Assembly (NCBI RefSeq): GCF_025380365.1
Contig: NZ_JAOCQF010000001.1
Coordinates: 2,096,245 to 2,160,244, forward strand
Length of the DNA stretch: 64,000 nucleotides
Source of the DNA: Albidovulum sediminis
GTDB taxonomy: Bacteria > Pseudomonadota > Alphaproteobacteria > Rhodobacterales > Rhodobacteraceae
Direction: 5' to 3'
The notes beneath the pieces were generated by a model, which saw only the letters and a program-made list of their open reading frames with translations, was not told the origin of the DNA and searched no databases. The position numbers were made by a program, and so were the translations under genes. Shown one piece after another: positions 34,538-44,355 of the stretch. Within the stretch, counting starts at the first letter, position 1, and each line of letters opens with the position of its first letter.

Positions 34538-35791
34538 TCAATGCGCGAAAAGCGCCTGAACGAAGCTCTCGGCATCAAAGATCGGCTCTGCGCGCCATTC
34601 GCTGCCGCCGGCGGCGACGGGGGCGGCCAGAAGCCGCGCACCCGACCACACCGCGGGCGAGGCGATGAGCGTCGCGTGGGGCAGGCCCGAGGCGCGCGGG
34701 TCGGCCAGCATCCTGAGCCCGTCGGGGCCGAGAGCGCGCACTTCCGCATTCTCCACCGCCGGGCCGAGGACGCGCCAGCGCCGGTCCCAGACTTCCCCCG
34801 GCCCGACCGCAAGCGAAGCGACCGCGCGGTATTCCCGCGTCACCCGAATGACGCGTCGGGTGGCAGACAGCAGCGCCCCCGCCAGGGCCCGACGCCTATC
34901 CGCGGCCAGCGCGGCCCGGGCCTCGGACAGGGGCGCGAAGCGCGGCCGATACTCCGCCGAGGTGACCCAGCGGATGGCATGGGCGAGCAGCCTGAGCTGA
35001 ATTTCTTCAGGCGCCCGCTCGAACGCGGCACGCGCGATCAGAACGTCGCCCGCCTCGATCCGGCAGGCGTCCCGGGCAAGCCCGGCCGTCACCGTATCAA
35101 GCGCGGCCCGCGCCCGCGCCATGTGCCCGGCCGTTTCGGCCAGACGCACTGCCGTCAGGCCAAGCGGCGCCAGCCCGGCCAGCGCCTTGCGCATCCTGAC
35201 GCGATCGTGGCGCTCGTCCTCGTTCGTCGGATCCTCGGCCCAACCGATACCGTGCCGCGTCAGATAGTCGCGCAGGTCCTGACGGGGCGTGCCAAGCAGC
35301 GGCCGCACCCAGTCGATCCCGTGGGCGTTCCGCCAGGGTGCCATGGCCGAAAGCCCGTCCACCCCCGACCCCCGCGCAAGCCGGAGCAGCACGGTTTCGG
35401 CCTGATCGTCGCGGGTGTGCGCCAGCGCGACCGCACCGATGCCCCGCGCCAGGGCCCAGTCCGCGATCAGGCGCTGGCGCGCGCGCCGTGCCTGATCGGG
35501 CAGGTTGCCGCGGCCGTCCCAGCCGGCCCAGCGGCAGATCGCGTGACCGACACCGAGCCGAGCGCAAAGGTCGGCAACCGCCCGCGCTTCGTCAGCGGCT
35601 TCGGGCCGCAGACCATGATCGACGGTCACGGCCGCGATCTCGGGCCCCCCATCGGAGCGCCAGCTTGCCAGAAGGCATAGAAGCGCTGTCGAATCTCCCC
35701 CGCCGGAAACGGCAACGCCCAGGCGGTCGGGCCGCCCGGGCGTAAAGAAGTCCCGCAGGGTTGCCAGCAGGCGCTCGTCGCTCCCGCTCAC
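34538..35791 (-). CDS. tilS: tRNA(Ile)-lysidine synthase
   Basis: About 417 residues. The PP-loop SGGGDSTALLCLLA is near residue 30. VDHGLRPEA, ARRARQRLIADWA and LAHTRDDQAETVLLRLARGSG are TilS blocks. The C-terminal part carries the tRNA-binding region. It modifies the wobble C of tRNA-Ile(CAU) to lysidine, essential for AUA decoding. The GTG at 35791 overlaps the cpoB stop by 4 bases (GTGA); a second in-frame GTG two codons earlier (35797) is also possible. Confidence 0.92.
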   Translation of the reverse strand: MSGSDERLLATLRDFFTPGRPDRLGVAVSGGGDSTALLCLLASWRSDGGPEIAAVTVDHGLRPEAADEARAVADLCARLGVGHAICRWAGWDGRGNLPDQARRARQRLIADWALARGIGAVALAHTRDDQAETVLLRLARGSGVDGLSAMAPWRNAHGIDWVRPLLGTPRQDLRDYLTRHGIGWAEDPTNEDERHDRVRMRKALAGLAPLGLTAVRLAETAGHMARARAALDTVTAGLARDACRIEAGDVLIARAAFERAPEEIQLRLLAHAIRWVTSAEYRPRFAPLSEARAALAADRRRALAGALLSATRRVIRVTREYRAVASLAVGPGEVWDRRWRVLGPAVENAEVRALGPDGLRMLADPRASGLPHATLIASPAVWSGARLLAAPVAAGGSEWRAEPIFDAESFVQALFAH

Positions 35792-36636
35792 TGGCACCCG
35801 AGCGTCTGCATCGTTGTCACGGCCTCTGCCGCCTCGGGCGCGCTCGGGAAACGCCGGGGCACCTCGCCCAGGGTGACGCAGGCTTCCTGGACCTGCCCAA
35901 GCAGCCCGAGTGCCGCCCCCAGACGGAACAGCGCCGCGGGGGCGCGCGGGCCGTCGGGGGCGCCGGAGAAGGCATCGAGATAGGCCCGCGCGGCACCGGA
36001 CGTGTCGTCCAGCCCTGCCAGCGCCTCACCCCGCAGGAAATGGGCGTCCCCCGTCAGGGGGCTGCCCGGATAGGTATTGGCGAAGTCGGCGAACCCATCG
36101 GCGGCCGCCTGGTAGTTGCCGCCATCCAGCGCGGCCTTTGCCCGGTCGAAATCGGCCTGCTCGCTGACGGCAAGTTCCGGTGCGCCACCATTGACCGGCG
36201 CCGGCGCCTCGGGCGCGGGGGCCGGGGCCGGCACCGCCGCGCCACCGCCGCCCGACCCGCCGAGAATGCCCGTGATCGGCATGTTCGAGACGTCGCAGCC
36301 CTCTTCGAGTTCGCAGATGCGGAATTCCAGATCGCCAATGCGGTTGGTTCCGTCGGCCACGACGCGGTCGATGCGGTTCTGCAACTCCTCGGTCCGGGCC
36401 GTCAGCCGCACAATCTCGGCCTCCATCGCGTTCATGCGATCAAGCGCGCCGGTGCCGCCCGCGGCCTGCATCGCGGACTGCCCCCCGGCCACCAACTCGC
36501 CCCGAAGCGACTGAAGGTCCTGGGCAAGGCGCGTCAACTCCGACCGGAGATCGGCCAGGGTCTCGGCGTTCTGGGCCCCGGCGGGGGCCGCGGTTGCGGC
36601 CGCCAGCAGGGCCGATAGGACCAGCGCCCGGATCAT
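35788..36636 (-). CDS. cpoB: Tol-Pal system coordinator CpoB (YbgF)
   Basis: 282 residues. A signal peptide ends PAGAQ. The mature N-terminal part is a coiled coil (LADLRSELTRLAQDLQSL and the following heptads, about 25-130), which trimerises in the family. A Pro/Ala linker follows, then TPR repeats from about residue 160 (DFDRAKAALDGGNYQAA). It links peptidoglycan synthesis with outer-membrane constriction through TolA. It lies 16 bases after pal. Confidence 0.88.
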   Translation of the reverse strand: MIRALVLSALLAAATAAPAGAQNAETLADLRSELTRLAQDLQSLRGELVAGGQSAMQAAGGTGALDRMNAMEAEIVRLTARTEELQNRIDRVVADGTNRIGDLEFRICELEEGCDVSNMPITGILGGSGGGGAAVPAPAPAPEAPAPVNGGAPELAVSEQADFDRAKAALDGGNYQAAADGFADFANTYPGSPLTGDAHFLRGEALAGLDDTSGAARAYLDAFSGAPDGPRAPAALFRLGAALGLLGQVQEACVTLGEVPRRFPSAPEAAEAVTTMQTLGCQ

Positions 36637-36652
36637 GCCTTCGCCCCGGGGA

Positions 36653-37171
36653 TCAGACGCCGCCGCCGACGGTGATCACGGTCACCGCGCGCCGGTTCTG
36701 CGCATAGCAGGTTTCATCCGAGCAGATCGCCAGAGGGCGTTCCTTGCCGTAGGACACCGTGCGGAGCCGTGCGGGCGACACGCCCTGCGCGATCAGGAAT
36801 TCCTGCACGGCGCTGGCACGGCGGGCGCCCAGTGCGATGTTGTATTCGCGCGTGCCCTGTTCGTCGGCATGGCCTTCGATCACGGCGCTGTATTGCGCGT
36901 GCTGGTTCATCCACTGCGCCTGCCCGGCCAGCACGTTCTGCGACTCCGGTGTCAGGATCGACTGGTCGACCGCGAAGCGCACGGTGTCGCCGATGGTCTG
37001 GTTGAAATAGGCCGGCGAGTTCGGATCGTTCGGATCGCCCAGCGATGCCGCGGTGATGCCGCCGGGCGCGCCCGCGCCACCGTCGCCACCCGCCCCGAAC
37101 CGGTCCGGGTTGTTGCAGGCCGACACGCCGAGCGCGCCCGTCAGGAGAAGGATCATCGAGAGTTTGTTCAT
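36653..37171 (-). CDS. pal: Peptidoglycan-associated lipoprotein Pal
   Basis: 172 residues. Lipoprotein signal MNKLSMILLLTGALGVSAC puts the lipid on Cys19. The OmpA-like domain has VIEGHADEQGTREYNIALG with the conserved Asp and Arg that bind diaminopimelate of peptidoglycan. The linker after Cys19 is Gly-rich. Pal tethers the outer membrane to the cell wall and is mobilised by TolB. A GC hairpin (37221-37244) lies in the gap between tolB and pal. Confidence 0.95.
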   Translation of the reverse strand: MNKLSMILLLTGALGVSACNNPDRFGAGGDGGAGAPGGITAASLGDPNDPNSPAYFNQTIGDTVRFAVDQSILTPESQNVLAGQAQWMNQHAQYSAVIEGHADEQGTREYNIALGARRASAVQEFLIAQGVSPARLRTVSYGKERPLAICSDETCYAQNRRAVTVITVGGGV

Positions 37172-37220
37172 TGCCTTGCCGCCTCTGTTTATGGCTCGAT
37201 GGCCGTTACCATATCATCCC

Positions 37221-37244
37221 GCCCGGCGCTTGGGAACGCCGGGC
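37221..37244 (-). promoter_or_regulatory. Hairpin between tolB and pal
   Basis: CCCGGCG (37222-37228) pairs with CGCCGGG (37237-37243) around an 8-base loop, extended by one more G-C pair. There is no T-run, so it is more likely an RNA-stability or partial attenuation element that sets the higher amount of Pal than a full terminator. Confidence 0.4.
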
Positions 37245-37256
37245 CGGGCCGTTCGT

Positions 37257-38588
37257 TCAGGGCAGGAGCGGCGACCACGCCGGGTCCGATGCCGCCCCCT
37301 CGGTCGGGACGGCCCGCAGGTTCCGGCCCGAGATGTCGACAGAATAAAGCTGCGCCGATCCGCCCGCGCCAGCACTTTCGCGGGTGAACATGATCACCCG
37401 TCCGTTCGGCGCCCAGGTCGGCCCCTCGTCCAGGAAGGACGCGGTCAGAAGCCGTTCCTCGCTGCCATCCGCGCGCATCACGCCGATGTGGAACCGGCCC
37501 GCGTTCTGCTTGGTGAAGGCGATAAGATCGCCGCGCGGGCTCCAGACCGGCGTGCCATAGCGCCCCTCGCCGAAGCTGATGCGCGTCGGCTCCCCCCCGC
37601 CGACCGGCATGACGTAAAGTTGCTGCGTCCCCGAACGGTCGCTTTCGAAGACGACGCGGCTGCCGTCGGGCGAAAACGACGGAGCGGTTTCGATCGACGG
37701 CGCGGTCGTCAGCCGGACCGGCTGGTTGGAGCCGAGCGCCAGCGCGTAGAGGTCGGTGTTGCCGCCCTGTTCGACCGAATAGATGACGGTGCCGCCATCG
37801 GGCGAGAAGCGCGGCGCGAAGGTCATGTTGCCCGAGAGGTCCGCCAGGCCTTGGGACGTGACCGAGGCGATGTCGAGCATCTTGATGCGCGGAAAGCCGG
37901 TTTCATAGGAGGTGTAGAGCACCCGGCTGCCATCCGGCGAGAAGCGCGGCGCCAGCACGATGGCGGAACTGTCGGTCAGGTACTGCACGTTGGCGCCGTC
38001 GTAGTCCATGATCGCCAGCCGCTTCAGCCGCTGGTCCTTGGGCCCGCTTTCCGACACGAAGACCACGCGGCTGTCGAAATATCCGCCCTCGCCGGTGATC
38101 CGGGCATAGACCTGGTCGGCCACCTTGTGCGCGATCCGCCGCCAGTTCGCGGATCCGCCGCCGAACTGGAGGCCGTCGCCCATCGGCTGGCCCGAAAAGA
38201 CGTCGAACAACCGGAACTTGACGTTCAGCCGCCCGTCCGAGCCCAGCGCCACCGATCCCGTCACCAGCGCCTGCGCGTTGATCGCCTTCCAGTCGGCGTA
38301 GGATACCGGTGCGTCGAAGTTCGAAACGCGGGCGATATGGGCCGATTGCGGGATCTCGCGGAAAAGGCCGGTTCCGGCCAGGTCGGCAGCCACCACGCGG
38401 GTGACCTGATCGGCGAATTCGGCCGCCGAGGGGTTTTCAGCGATGAAGGTGGGCGCGGCGAAGGGCAAGGGCTCGATCACGCCCTCCTCGATCACGATCC
38501 GCAGGGGGCCATCCTGCGCCAGCGCGGGAATGGCGGTGAATCCGATGGCGGCAAGCGCCAGGCAAAGGGTGCGCAGCATCACGGGCAT
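37257..38588 (-). CDS. tolB: Tol-Pal system protein TolB
   Basis: 443 residues with a signal peptide ending AIPALAQ. The N-terminal domain (about 25-160) carries [14 protein letters not shown], which includes the TolA-box region. The C-terminal beta-propeller has six WD40-like repeats, visible as repeated FSPDGSRV / FSPDGGTV / WSPRGDL / WAPNGRV segments. It binds Pal in the periplasm. GGAGGAAGA is placed right before the ATG at 38588. A 128-base gap separates it from tolA. Confidence 0.95.
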   Translation of the reverse strand: MPVMLRTLCLALAAIGFTAIPALAQDGPLRIVIEEGVIEPLPFAAPTFIAENPSAAEFADQVTRVVAADLAGTGLFREIPQSAHIARVSNFDAPVSYADWKAINAQALVTGSVALGSDGRLNVKFRLFDVFSGQPMGDGLQFGGGSANWRRIAHKVADQVYARITGEGGYFDSRVVFVSESGPKDQRLKRLAIMDYDGANVQYLTDSSAIVLAPRFSPDGSRVLYTSYETGFPRIKMLDIASVTSQGLADLSGNMTFAPRFSPDGGTVIYSVEQGGNTDLYALALGSNQPVRLTTAPSIETAPSFSPDGSRVVFESDRSGTQQLYVMPVGGGEPTRISFGEGRYGTPVWSPRGDLIAFTKQNAGRFHIGVMRADGSEERLLTASFLDEGPTWAPNGRVIMFTRESAGAGGSAQLYSVDISGRNLRAVPTEGAASDPAWSPLLP

Positions 38589-38716
38589 TCTTCCTCCGGC
38601 AGAGGGGTGGATGGGGATCTGCGATGTCTTTCCGGTCATCGCAATCGGGGCCGCGTCGCGCAACCCCGGTGTTCCTGTCTGAGCGGTGGACCGCCCGTCT
38701 GATAACGATGTCGTGA

Positions 38717-39916
38717 TCATCTGAGCCGCATCCTTTCGGGGTTGAAGACGATCTCGATCACCTTCCACTGTTCGTACTTGTCACGCGGCAGCGGATAGCC
38801 TTCGCCGGCGCACCGCAGGATCGCGCGGCGCCCGGCCTCGAACGCCTGCTTGGCGGAGGCTTCGGTTCCGCCCTCGTAGCTGATCATGCGGATCGAGCCG
38901 GAGTCGGGCCGCCCGTCCGGGGACATCGCCACCGAGACCGTCACGATGGTCCTGAGCGCGTCCGTCGACAGCGCGCCGACGTTCCAGCACTGCTTGACCG
39001 CCACCACGAGCGCGTCCTTCTCCCCGCCGGTCATCGGCGGGCCCGAAGCCGCGGTGCCGGTGCCCGGCGCAGGGTCTTCCGATGCCGCGCCGGCCAGCGC
39101 CTCGGCCAGCGCGTCGGCGACAGCGTCCGATTGCGTCTGCGATGGCGGCGCCTCGGCAGCGGCCGGTTCGGGCGGGGTCGCGGGGGTGGTTTCGGGGGTG
39201 GCCGCGGGCTTCACCGGCTTTTCCGGCCGCGGCTTGGGGCGGGCCGATGTCAGCGGCGCGGCCGAGGCCACCTCCTCCGGGTCCTTGTTCTCTTCCGTCT
39301 CCAGGACCTCGCCCGCCTCTTCCGGCGCGGCGGCCTCCTGGGTTTCCTGCGGCTGCGCCTCTTCGGCGGGCGCCTCGACGGTCTGCTCCACCACCTCGGG
39401 CGCCGGGGCGGCGTCGGGCTCGGGCGCGTCGGTCGGCACCGGGGCCACACGCGGGGCGGGCCGCGGCGTCGGCTTGCGCGCGATCTCGGTCACGATGGTC
39501 GCCGACGGCTCCTCGGTTGGCGGCAGGATCGCCGTCGGCGGGGTGTCCGTCACTTCGGCGGCTGGCGGGGTCAGTTCCGTCACGTCGGGCGATACGTCGG
39601 GCTCCGGCTCCGCCACCGGCGGCTCTGGCGTCACCGTTTCAGGTTCCGCCTCCTCGACCGGGGCGGGGGCCGCCTCCTCCGCCGCGGGCGGTTCGGGCAG
39701 GGAAGGCTGCAGCGGCGTTTCCTCCGGCGCCCGCGGCGCGGCCGCCACCAGCGCATCGAACTCCGCCGCCGACATCAGCGACACCTCGGTTGCCACCGAC
39801 GTCGGCGGAATGTCGTGCGAAAAGAAGATCCCGCCCACAAGCAGCCACAGGATCGCGCCGAGGTGAACCCCGCCCGATACGATGAAACCGATGCGTTCGG
39901 ATCTTTGCCGGGGCAT
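38717..39916 (-). CDS. tolA: Cell envelope integrity protein TolA
   Basis: 399 residues. One N-terminal membrane helix ([21 protein letters not shown]). A very long low-complexity region rich in Pro, Glu, Ala and Thr (about 55-290) follows, instead of the Lys/Ala-rich helix of E. coli TolA. The C-terminal TolA/TonB-like domain starts about 300 ([15 protein letters not shown]), with one of its two cysteines in KQCW and the other in [11 protein letters not shown]. It spans the periplasm from TolQR to TolB/Pal. The SD AGGG overlaps the stop of tolR. Confidence 0.88.
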   Translation of the reverse strand: MPRQRSERIGFIVSGGVHLGAILWLLVGGIFFSHDIPPTSVATEVSLMSAAEFDALVAAAPRAPEETPLQPSLPEPPAAEEAAPAPVEEAEPETVTPEPPVAEPEPDVSPDVTELTPPAAEVTDTPPTAILPPTEEPSATIVTEIARKPTPRPAPRVAPVPTDAPEPDAAPAPEVVEQTVEAPAEEAQPQETQEAAAPEEAGEVLETEENKDPEEVASAAPLTSARPKPRPEKPVKPAATPETTPATPPEPAAAEAPPSQTQSDAVADALAEALAGAASEDPAPGTGTAASGPPMTGGEKDALVVAVKQCWNVGALSTDALRTIVTVSVAMSPDGRPDSGSIRMISYEGGTEASAKQAFEAGRRAILRCAGEGYPLPRDKYEQWKVIEIVFNPERMRLR

Positions 39917-39921
39917 CTGCC

Positions 39922-40401
39922 CTAGTTCCCGCCCTGGCCGTCGAAGCGCGGTCCGCCCGCGTCTGTCACCAGCACGATGTTGGCGAAGCCCGCCGAGTTC
40001 AGCGCCCCCATCACCTGCACCACCCGCTCATAGGCGATGGTCCCGTCGGCGCGCAGGAACAGCTTGTCGCTGGTCCGCTCGGCCGAGATTGCCATCAGCT
40101 TGGCGATGAGGTCGCCCTCGGCGATCGGCTCGTTCTGGATCGAGATGGCGCCGTCGGCCTGGATCGAGATGGTCAGCGGCTCTTCCTGTTCAGTCGTCAC
40201 CGCCTGCGCGGCAGTCTTGGGCAGGTCGAGCGGCACGCCCACGACCTGAAGCGGCGAGGCGACCATGAAGATCACCAGAAGCACCAGCATCACGTCCACG
40301 AAGGGGGTGACGTTGATCTCGCTCATCATATGCGACCGGCCGCGACGGCCCCGGCGGCGATGCCGCCCGCCCCCGCCACCCTTGATGACACCTGCACCCA
40401 T
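39922..40401 (-). CDS. tolR: Tol-Pal system protein TolR
   Basis: 159 residues, ExbD/TolR family. After a Gly/Arg-rich N-terminus comes MMSEINVTPFVDVMLVLLVIFMV, the single membrane helix with the essential Asp. The periplasmic domain includes LFLRADGTIAYERVVQVMGAL. Together with TolQ it uses proton-motive force to energise TolA. It starts 3 bases after tolQ. Confidence 0.94.
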   Translation of the reverse strand: MGAGVIKGGGGGRHRRRGRRGRSHMMSEINVTPFVDVMLVLLVIFMVASPLQVVGVPLDLPKTAAQAVTTEQEEPLTISIQADGAISIQNEPIAEGDLIAKLMAISAERTSDKLFLRADGTIAYERVVQVMGALNSAGFANIVLVTDAGGPRFDGQGGN

Positions 40402-40404
40402 GGC

Positions 40405-41100
40405 TCAGGCGTCCAGCTGGCGCGAAAGGATGGTGGAGAACTCGTCGGCGAACGCCTCGTATCCGGCCACGATGCGGTCGCCGTCCGTCGACAGCTTGTT
40501 GTAGAAGATCACCGCCGGGATCGCCGCCAGAAGGCCGAGCGCGGTCGCCAGAAGCGCCTCGGCGATGCTGGGCGCCACCACCGAGAACGAGGTGCTTTGC
40601 GACATCGCGATCTGCTCGAACGCGACCTTGATCCCCCAGACCGTGCCGAAGAGACCGATGAACGGTGCGGTGGAGCCGACGGTCGCCAGAACCGGCAATC
40701 CGCGCATGATATCTTCGGTCGCCTTCTGGATCGCCACGTCCATCGAGCGGTCGATGCGCGCCTGCGCGCCCGCGATCAGCTCTCCGTCCTGACGATGCGA
40801 CCGGCGCCATTCGACCATGCCGCTGGCAAAGATCTTTTCCGACGGGCCCTCGGGCTGGCCGCCGATGCGGTCGAACAGCTCGTCGAGCGGCTCGCCCGAC
40901 CAGAAGGCGCGGTCGAAGATCGCCGCCTCGTGCCGGGCGGCGCGATAGGCGATGAATTTCTGCACGATGATCGCCCACGACCACACCGAGGCCACGGTGA
41001 GAAGGATCATCACAAGCTTGACGGTCAGGGAGGCGGCCATGAAGAGCGCAAGCAAGGAGAAGTCATGCGCCTGCGCCATCGCAAGGGTTTCGGTTTCCAT
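40405..41100 (-). CDS. tolQ: Tol-Pal system protein TolQ
   Basis: 231 residues, MotA/TolQ/ExbB family with three membrane helices. The conserved core is VGSTAPFIGLFGTVWGIKVAFEQI and the last helix EALLATALGLLAAIPAVIFYN. It forms the pentameric proton channel with TolR. It follows ybgC after a 128-base gap containing a strong GC hairpin. Confidence 0.95.
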   Translation of the reverse strand: METETLAMAQAHDFSLLALFMAASLTVKLVMILLTVASVWSWAIIVQKFIAYRAARHEAAIFDRAFWSGEPLDELFDRIGGQPEGPSEKIFASGMVEWRRSHRQDGELIAGAQARIDRSMDVAIQKATEDIMRGLPVLATVGSTAPFIGLFGTVWGIKVAFEQIAMSQSTSFSVVAPSIAEALLATALGLLAAIPAVIFYNKLSTDGDRIVAGYEAFADEFSTILSRQLDA

Positions 41101-41199
41101 CGGTATCTGCTCGCCGGTTGGGCCGCGCTTTGGCGGCTCTGATTTGACGCAAGTCTATCGTTGTTTCTTGGAAGATGCCAACAGATTGCCGCAAACCTG

Positions 41200-41221
41200 C
41201 CCCGGCGCCCCGGCGCCGGGG
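41200..41221 (-). promoter_or_regulatory. GC-rich hairpin between ybgC and tolQ
   Basis: CCCCGGCG (41200-41207) and CGCCGGGG (41214-41221) make a perfect 8-base stem with a 6-base loop, directly after the ybgC stop on the minus strand. There is only a weak T-containing tail, so partial termination or mRNA protection are both possible. Confidence 0.45.
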
Positions 41222-41228
41222 GGCGGCC

Positions 41229-41630
41229 TCAATGGACCGCAGGCTCCATCCTTCGGCGAAGTTCCGCCGGGATTCGCGCGGGTTGGCCGGTTTCGGTCAG
41301 GCAGACCAGCGTGACCACGGCGGCGAACAGTCGCTCCCCCGCGCGCATCACGTCCTGCTCCAGCACCATCCGCGCACCGGTGGCCGCTTGCGGGCGGGTG
41401 ATGACGGTCAGTTCGTCGTCGAAGCGCGCGGGCCGCAGATAGTCGGCCTCGACCCGGCGCACGGCAAAGACGATCCCCTGCTCGGCCTTCAGCCGCCCCT
41501 GGTCGATGCCCAGCGTGCGCACCCATTCCGTCCGCGCCCGCTCGATGAACCTCAGGTAGTTCGCGTAATAGACGATCCCGGCAAGGTCGGTATCCTCGTA
41601 ATAGACGCGCAGGCCGAACTCATGCGTCAT
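41229..41630 (-). CDS. ybgC: Tol-Pal-associated acyl-CoA thioesterase YbgC
   Basis: 133 residues, hot-dog fold. VYYEDTDLAGIVYYANYLRFIERARTEW includes the catalytic Asp of 4-hydroxybenzoyl-CoA-thioesterase-type enzymes (YxDTDxxGxVYxxxY). It hydrolyses acyl-CoA or acyl-ACP and is conserved at the start of tol-pal operons. No strong ribosome-binding site is seen before ATG 41630, but homology begins there. It is separated from argC by 13 bases. Confidence 0.92.
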   Translation of the reverse strand: MTHEFGLRVYYEDTDLAGIVYYANYLRFIERARTEWVRTLGIDQGRLKAEQGIVFAVRRVEADYLRPARFDDELTVITRPQAATGARMVLEQDVMRAGERLFAAVVTLVCLTETGQPARIPAELRRRMEPAVH

Positions 41631-41643
41631 CGCCGTTCGCGGG

Positions 41644-42558
41644 TCACAGGCCCCGCCCCTCCTCGATCCCGAGCATGATGTTGAGGTTCTGGACGGCAGC
41701 ACCCGAAGCGCCCTTGCCGAGGTTGTCCAACACCGCGACCAGCGTGGCGGCCCCCGTTTCGGGATTGCCGTGCACCGAAAGCTCCAGCCGGTTGGTGCCG
41801 TTCAGACGCTGCGGCATCACCCGCGGCTGATCGACCGAGGCCGGGACTACAGCGACGAAAGCCTCGCCCGCGTAGGCGGACCGCAGCGCGTCCTCGGCCG
41901 CGGCGATGCCGTCGCGGTTTAGATCCATCGCGACGGCCACGGCCATGCCCTGCGCATATTGCCCGACCGAGGGGACGAAGACCGGCGCACGCTTCAGGAG
42001 CCCGTGCAGGCGGATCTCAGGCAGGTGCTTGTGGGATTGCGCGGCGCCGTAAAGGAAGGAGCCTTCCACCTTGCCGCTGTCGAATTCCTCGATCATCGAC
42101 TTGCCGCCGCCCGTATAGCCCGAGACGCCGGAAATCGCCGGCGGATGCGCCGGGTCAATCAGGCCAGCCGCGACCAGAGGCCGGATCAGCGCGATCGCAC
42201 AGGTCGACCAGCAGCCCGGGTTGGACACCCTTTTCGCCGTCCGGATCGCGTCCCGCTGGCCCGCCGCCATCTCCGGGAAGCCGAAAACCCAGTCCGGGTC
42301 GACCCGGTGCGCGGTCGAGGCGTCGATCACCCGCGCGCCCATGGCTTTCAGGTCCGGCGCGACCTCGTGCACCGCCGCGTCGGGCAGGCAGAGGATCGAG
42401 ACGTCGGCCTGCGCAAAGGCCTCAAGCCGCGCGGCGCGATCCTTGCGCTGCGCCTCGGGCAGGGAGATCAGGCGGATGTCATCACGACGCAGAAGACGCT
42501 CGCGGATCTGAAGACCCGTCGTGCCGACCTCGCCATCGATGAAGACCTTGTTCGCCAT
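41644..42558 (-). CDS. argC: N-acetyl-gamma-glutamyl-phosphate reductase, short (type 2) form
   Basis: 304 residues. FIDGEVGTTGLQIRERL is the N-terminal nucleotide-binding region, SNPGCWSTCAIALIRPL contains the catalytic Cys, and GVSGYTGGGKSMIEEF is the substrate loop. The length and TTGLQI pattern mark the type 2 form common in alphaproteobacteria. It makes N-acetylglutamate semialdehyde for arginine. It starts 3 bases downstream of the hypothetical gene. Confidence 0.93.
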   Translation of the reverse strand: MANKVFIDGEVGTTGLQIRERLLRRDDIRLISLPEAQRKDRAARLEAFAQADVSILCLPDAAVHEVAPDLKAMGARVIDASTAHRVDPDWVFGFPEMAAGQRDAIRTAKRVSNPGCWSTCAIALIRPLVAAGLIDPAHPPAISGVSGYTGGGKSMIEEFDSGKVEGSFLYGAAQSHKHLPEIRLHGLLKRAPVFVPSVGQYAQGMAVAVAMDLNRDGIAAAEDALRSAYAGEAFVAVVPASVDQPRVMPQRLNGTNRLELSVHGNPETGAATLVAVLDNLGKGASGAAVQNLNIMLGIEEGRGL

Positions 42559-42561
42559 CCT

Positions 42562-43179
42562 TCACGCTCCCATTCGCGCCGCAAGTCTCAGGGCATGGGC
42601 CGGATCGCGGGCCGCCGCCGGCAAGACCGGATCGTAGGCCGCACGGATCAGCCCCGCCACGTCGGGGCGCAATATCACATGACCCCCCGCCTGCGCGAGG
42701 GGGGAACGGTCGCGAAATGCGCGATCCGACCAGAGCAGGACAACCTGCGCCGCCAGACCCAGCGCAAGTTCGGCCGCGGGCACGTCCGCAAGTTCCGCAC
42801 CCATGCGGACAAAGGCGATGCAGGCCCGAATCGCGCCATCATCCTCAAATCGGAAATGGCGGTACTGGCTTGCCCCTTCCCCCTCGAGCCGCGGGATCAG
42901 CGCCGCCAGCCCCGGAACCAGCCGGTCGAGGTCGGGCAGTTCCACAAGCTCCGCCCAGTCGCGCAGGAAGAAGATCATCAGGTTCGCCCCCTGTTCGGGG
43001 TCGGTCTCGGCCATCCGGTGCCCTGCCAGCGTGACCACCGCCTCGATCGCGCCCTTGACGACGGTGAGCGTTGCGTCATCGACGCCGAAGACCACCGGCA
43101 CGATCGGGCGCGCCCAGCGGGCAAAGACGTATGCGCCCGCGCTTCGGGTGAACAGGGCCTCGATCTGGTCGGCGGTCAT
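42562..43179 (-). CDS. Conserved hypothetical protein
   Basis: 205 residues, mostly helical, no signal peptide or clear membrane segment. Regular amphipathic segments include TVVKGAIEAVVTLAGHRMAE and GANLMIFFLRDWAELVELPDLDRLVPGL. I recognise no domain. AGGAC lies before the ATG at 43179. It is 3 bases upstream of argC, so the two are co-transcribed, and it lies between ruvB and the ybgC-tol block. Function unknown. Confidence 0.65.
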   Translation of the reverse strand: MTADQIEALFTRSAGAYVFARWARPIVPVVFGVDDATLTVVKGAIEAVVTLAGHRMAETDPEQGANLMIFFLRDWAELVELPDLDRLVPGLAALIPRLEGEGASQYRHFRFEDDGAIRACIAFVRMGAELADVPAAELALGLAAQVVLLWSDRAFRDRSPLAQAGGHVILRPDVAGLIRAAYDPVLPAAARDPAHALRLAARMGA

Positions 43180-43326
43180 GGCGATGTCCTCTAGTCGGCG
43201 TGCTTTGCGACAGGCCGGTAGCGAATGCAAGCCGACCCGGCAGGGCGGGTGCGAACGCGCCTGGGCAAACGCATCAGTTTCACCACATTCCGGGGCGGTT
43301 TCCGTTCGTAAAAGGAAGCGAACCCT

Positions 43327-44352
43327 TCACTTCCCGAACAGATCGGACTGTCCGGGGACTTTCGGCTGCGGCAGGCCAAGATGCGTCCAGGCCTTCTGCG
43401 CCAGCATCCGTCCGCGCGGCGTCCGCTGAATCAGCCCCTGCTGGAGCAGGAACGGCTCGATCACTTCTTCGATCGCGTCGCGGCTTTCCGAAAGTGCAGC
43501 CGAAAGCGTCTCGACGCCCACCGGCCCGCCCGCGTAGTTCTCGGCGATCAGCGTCAGATAGCGCCGGTCCGCGCCGTCAAGCCCCAGATGATCGACGCCG
43601 AGCCGTGTCAGCGCGCTGTCGGCGATCTCGCGCGTCAGGTGGCCGTCGCCTTCGACCAGCGCGAAATCGACCACCCGGCGCAGGAGCCGCCCGGCGATCC
43701 GCGGCGTGCCGCGCGCGCGCCGCGCAATCTCGCGCGTGCCATCGGATGCGGCTGGTATCCCCATCAGCCGCGCGCCACGGCTGACGATCAGGTCAAGCTC
43801 GTCGACGGTATAGAACTGGAGCCGGGTCGGGATGCCGAACCGGTCACGCAACGGGGTTGTCAGCAGGCCAAGCCGCGTTGTCGCGCCGACCAGCGTGAAG
43901 GGCTGCAACTCGATCCTGACCGTCCGCGCGGCCGGCCCCTCGCCGATGACGAGGTCCAGCTCGAAATCTTCCATCGCGGGGTAAAGCACCTCTTCCACCG
44001 CCGGGTTCAGGCGGTGGATTTCGTCGATGAACAGCACATCCCGCGCCTCGAGGTTGGTCAGGATCGCCGCCAGATCCCCCGCGCGCGCCAGAACCGGGCC
44101 GGAGGTCATGCGAAAGTTGACGCCCAGTTCCTTCGCCATGATCTGCGCCAGCGTCGTCTTGCCAAGGCCGGGCGGCCCGTGGAAGAGCGTGTGGTCCATC
44201 GCCTCGCCCCGCCGCCGCGCGCTTTCGATGAAGACGCGCAGGTTGGCCCGTGCTTCCTCCTGCCCGACGAATTCCGACAGCGCCTGCGGGCGCATCGGCC
44301 GGTCGACATCCTCGGGCTGACGGGTCGCGCGCAGGGTGGGATCGGGTTCCAT
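43327..44352 (-). CDS. ruvB: Holliday junction branch-migration helicase RuvB
   Basis: 341 residues. Walker [16 protein letters not shown] near residue 60, Walker [12 protein letters not shown], sensor/arginine-finger region [20 protein letters not shown], and a C-terminal winged-helix with [13 protein letters not shown]. It forms hexamers that drive branch migration with RuvA. It begins 3 bases after the ruvA stop. It ends [10 protein letters not shown], a typical RuvB tail. Confidence 0.97.
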   Translation of the reverse strand: MEPDPTLRATRQPEDVDRPMRPQALSEFVGQEEARANLRVFIESARRRGEAMDHTLFHGPPGLGKTTLAQIMAKELGVNFRMTSGPVLARAGDLAAILTNLEARDVLFIDEIHRLNPAVEEVLYPAMEDFELDLVIGEGPAARTVRIELQPFTLVGATTRLGLLTTPLRDRFGIPTRLQFYTVDELDLIVSRGARLMGIPAASDGTREIARRARGTPRIAGRLLRRVVDFALVEGDGHLTREIADSALTRLGVDHLGLDGADRRYLTLIAENYAGGPVGVETLSAALSESRDAIEEVIEPFLLQQGLIQRTPRGRMLAQKAWTHLGLPQPKVPGQSDLFGK

Positions 44353-44355
44353 CGC

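Noticed and set aside
38886-39925. Ser/Gly-rich and Arg/Gly-rich plus-strand frames opposite tolA
   Set aside because: They mirror the Pro/Glu/Ala low-complexity region of TolA and have no signals of their own.
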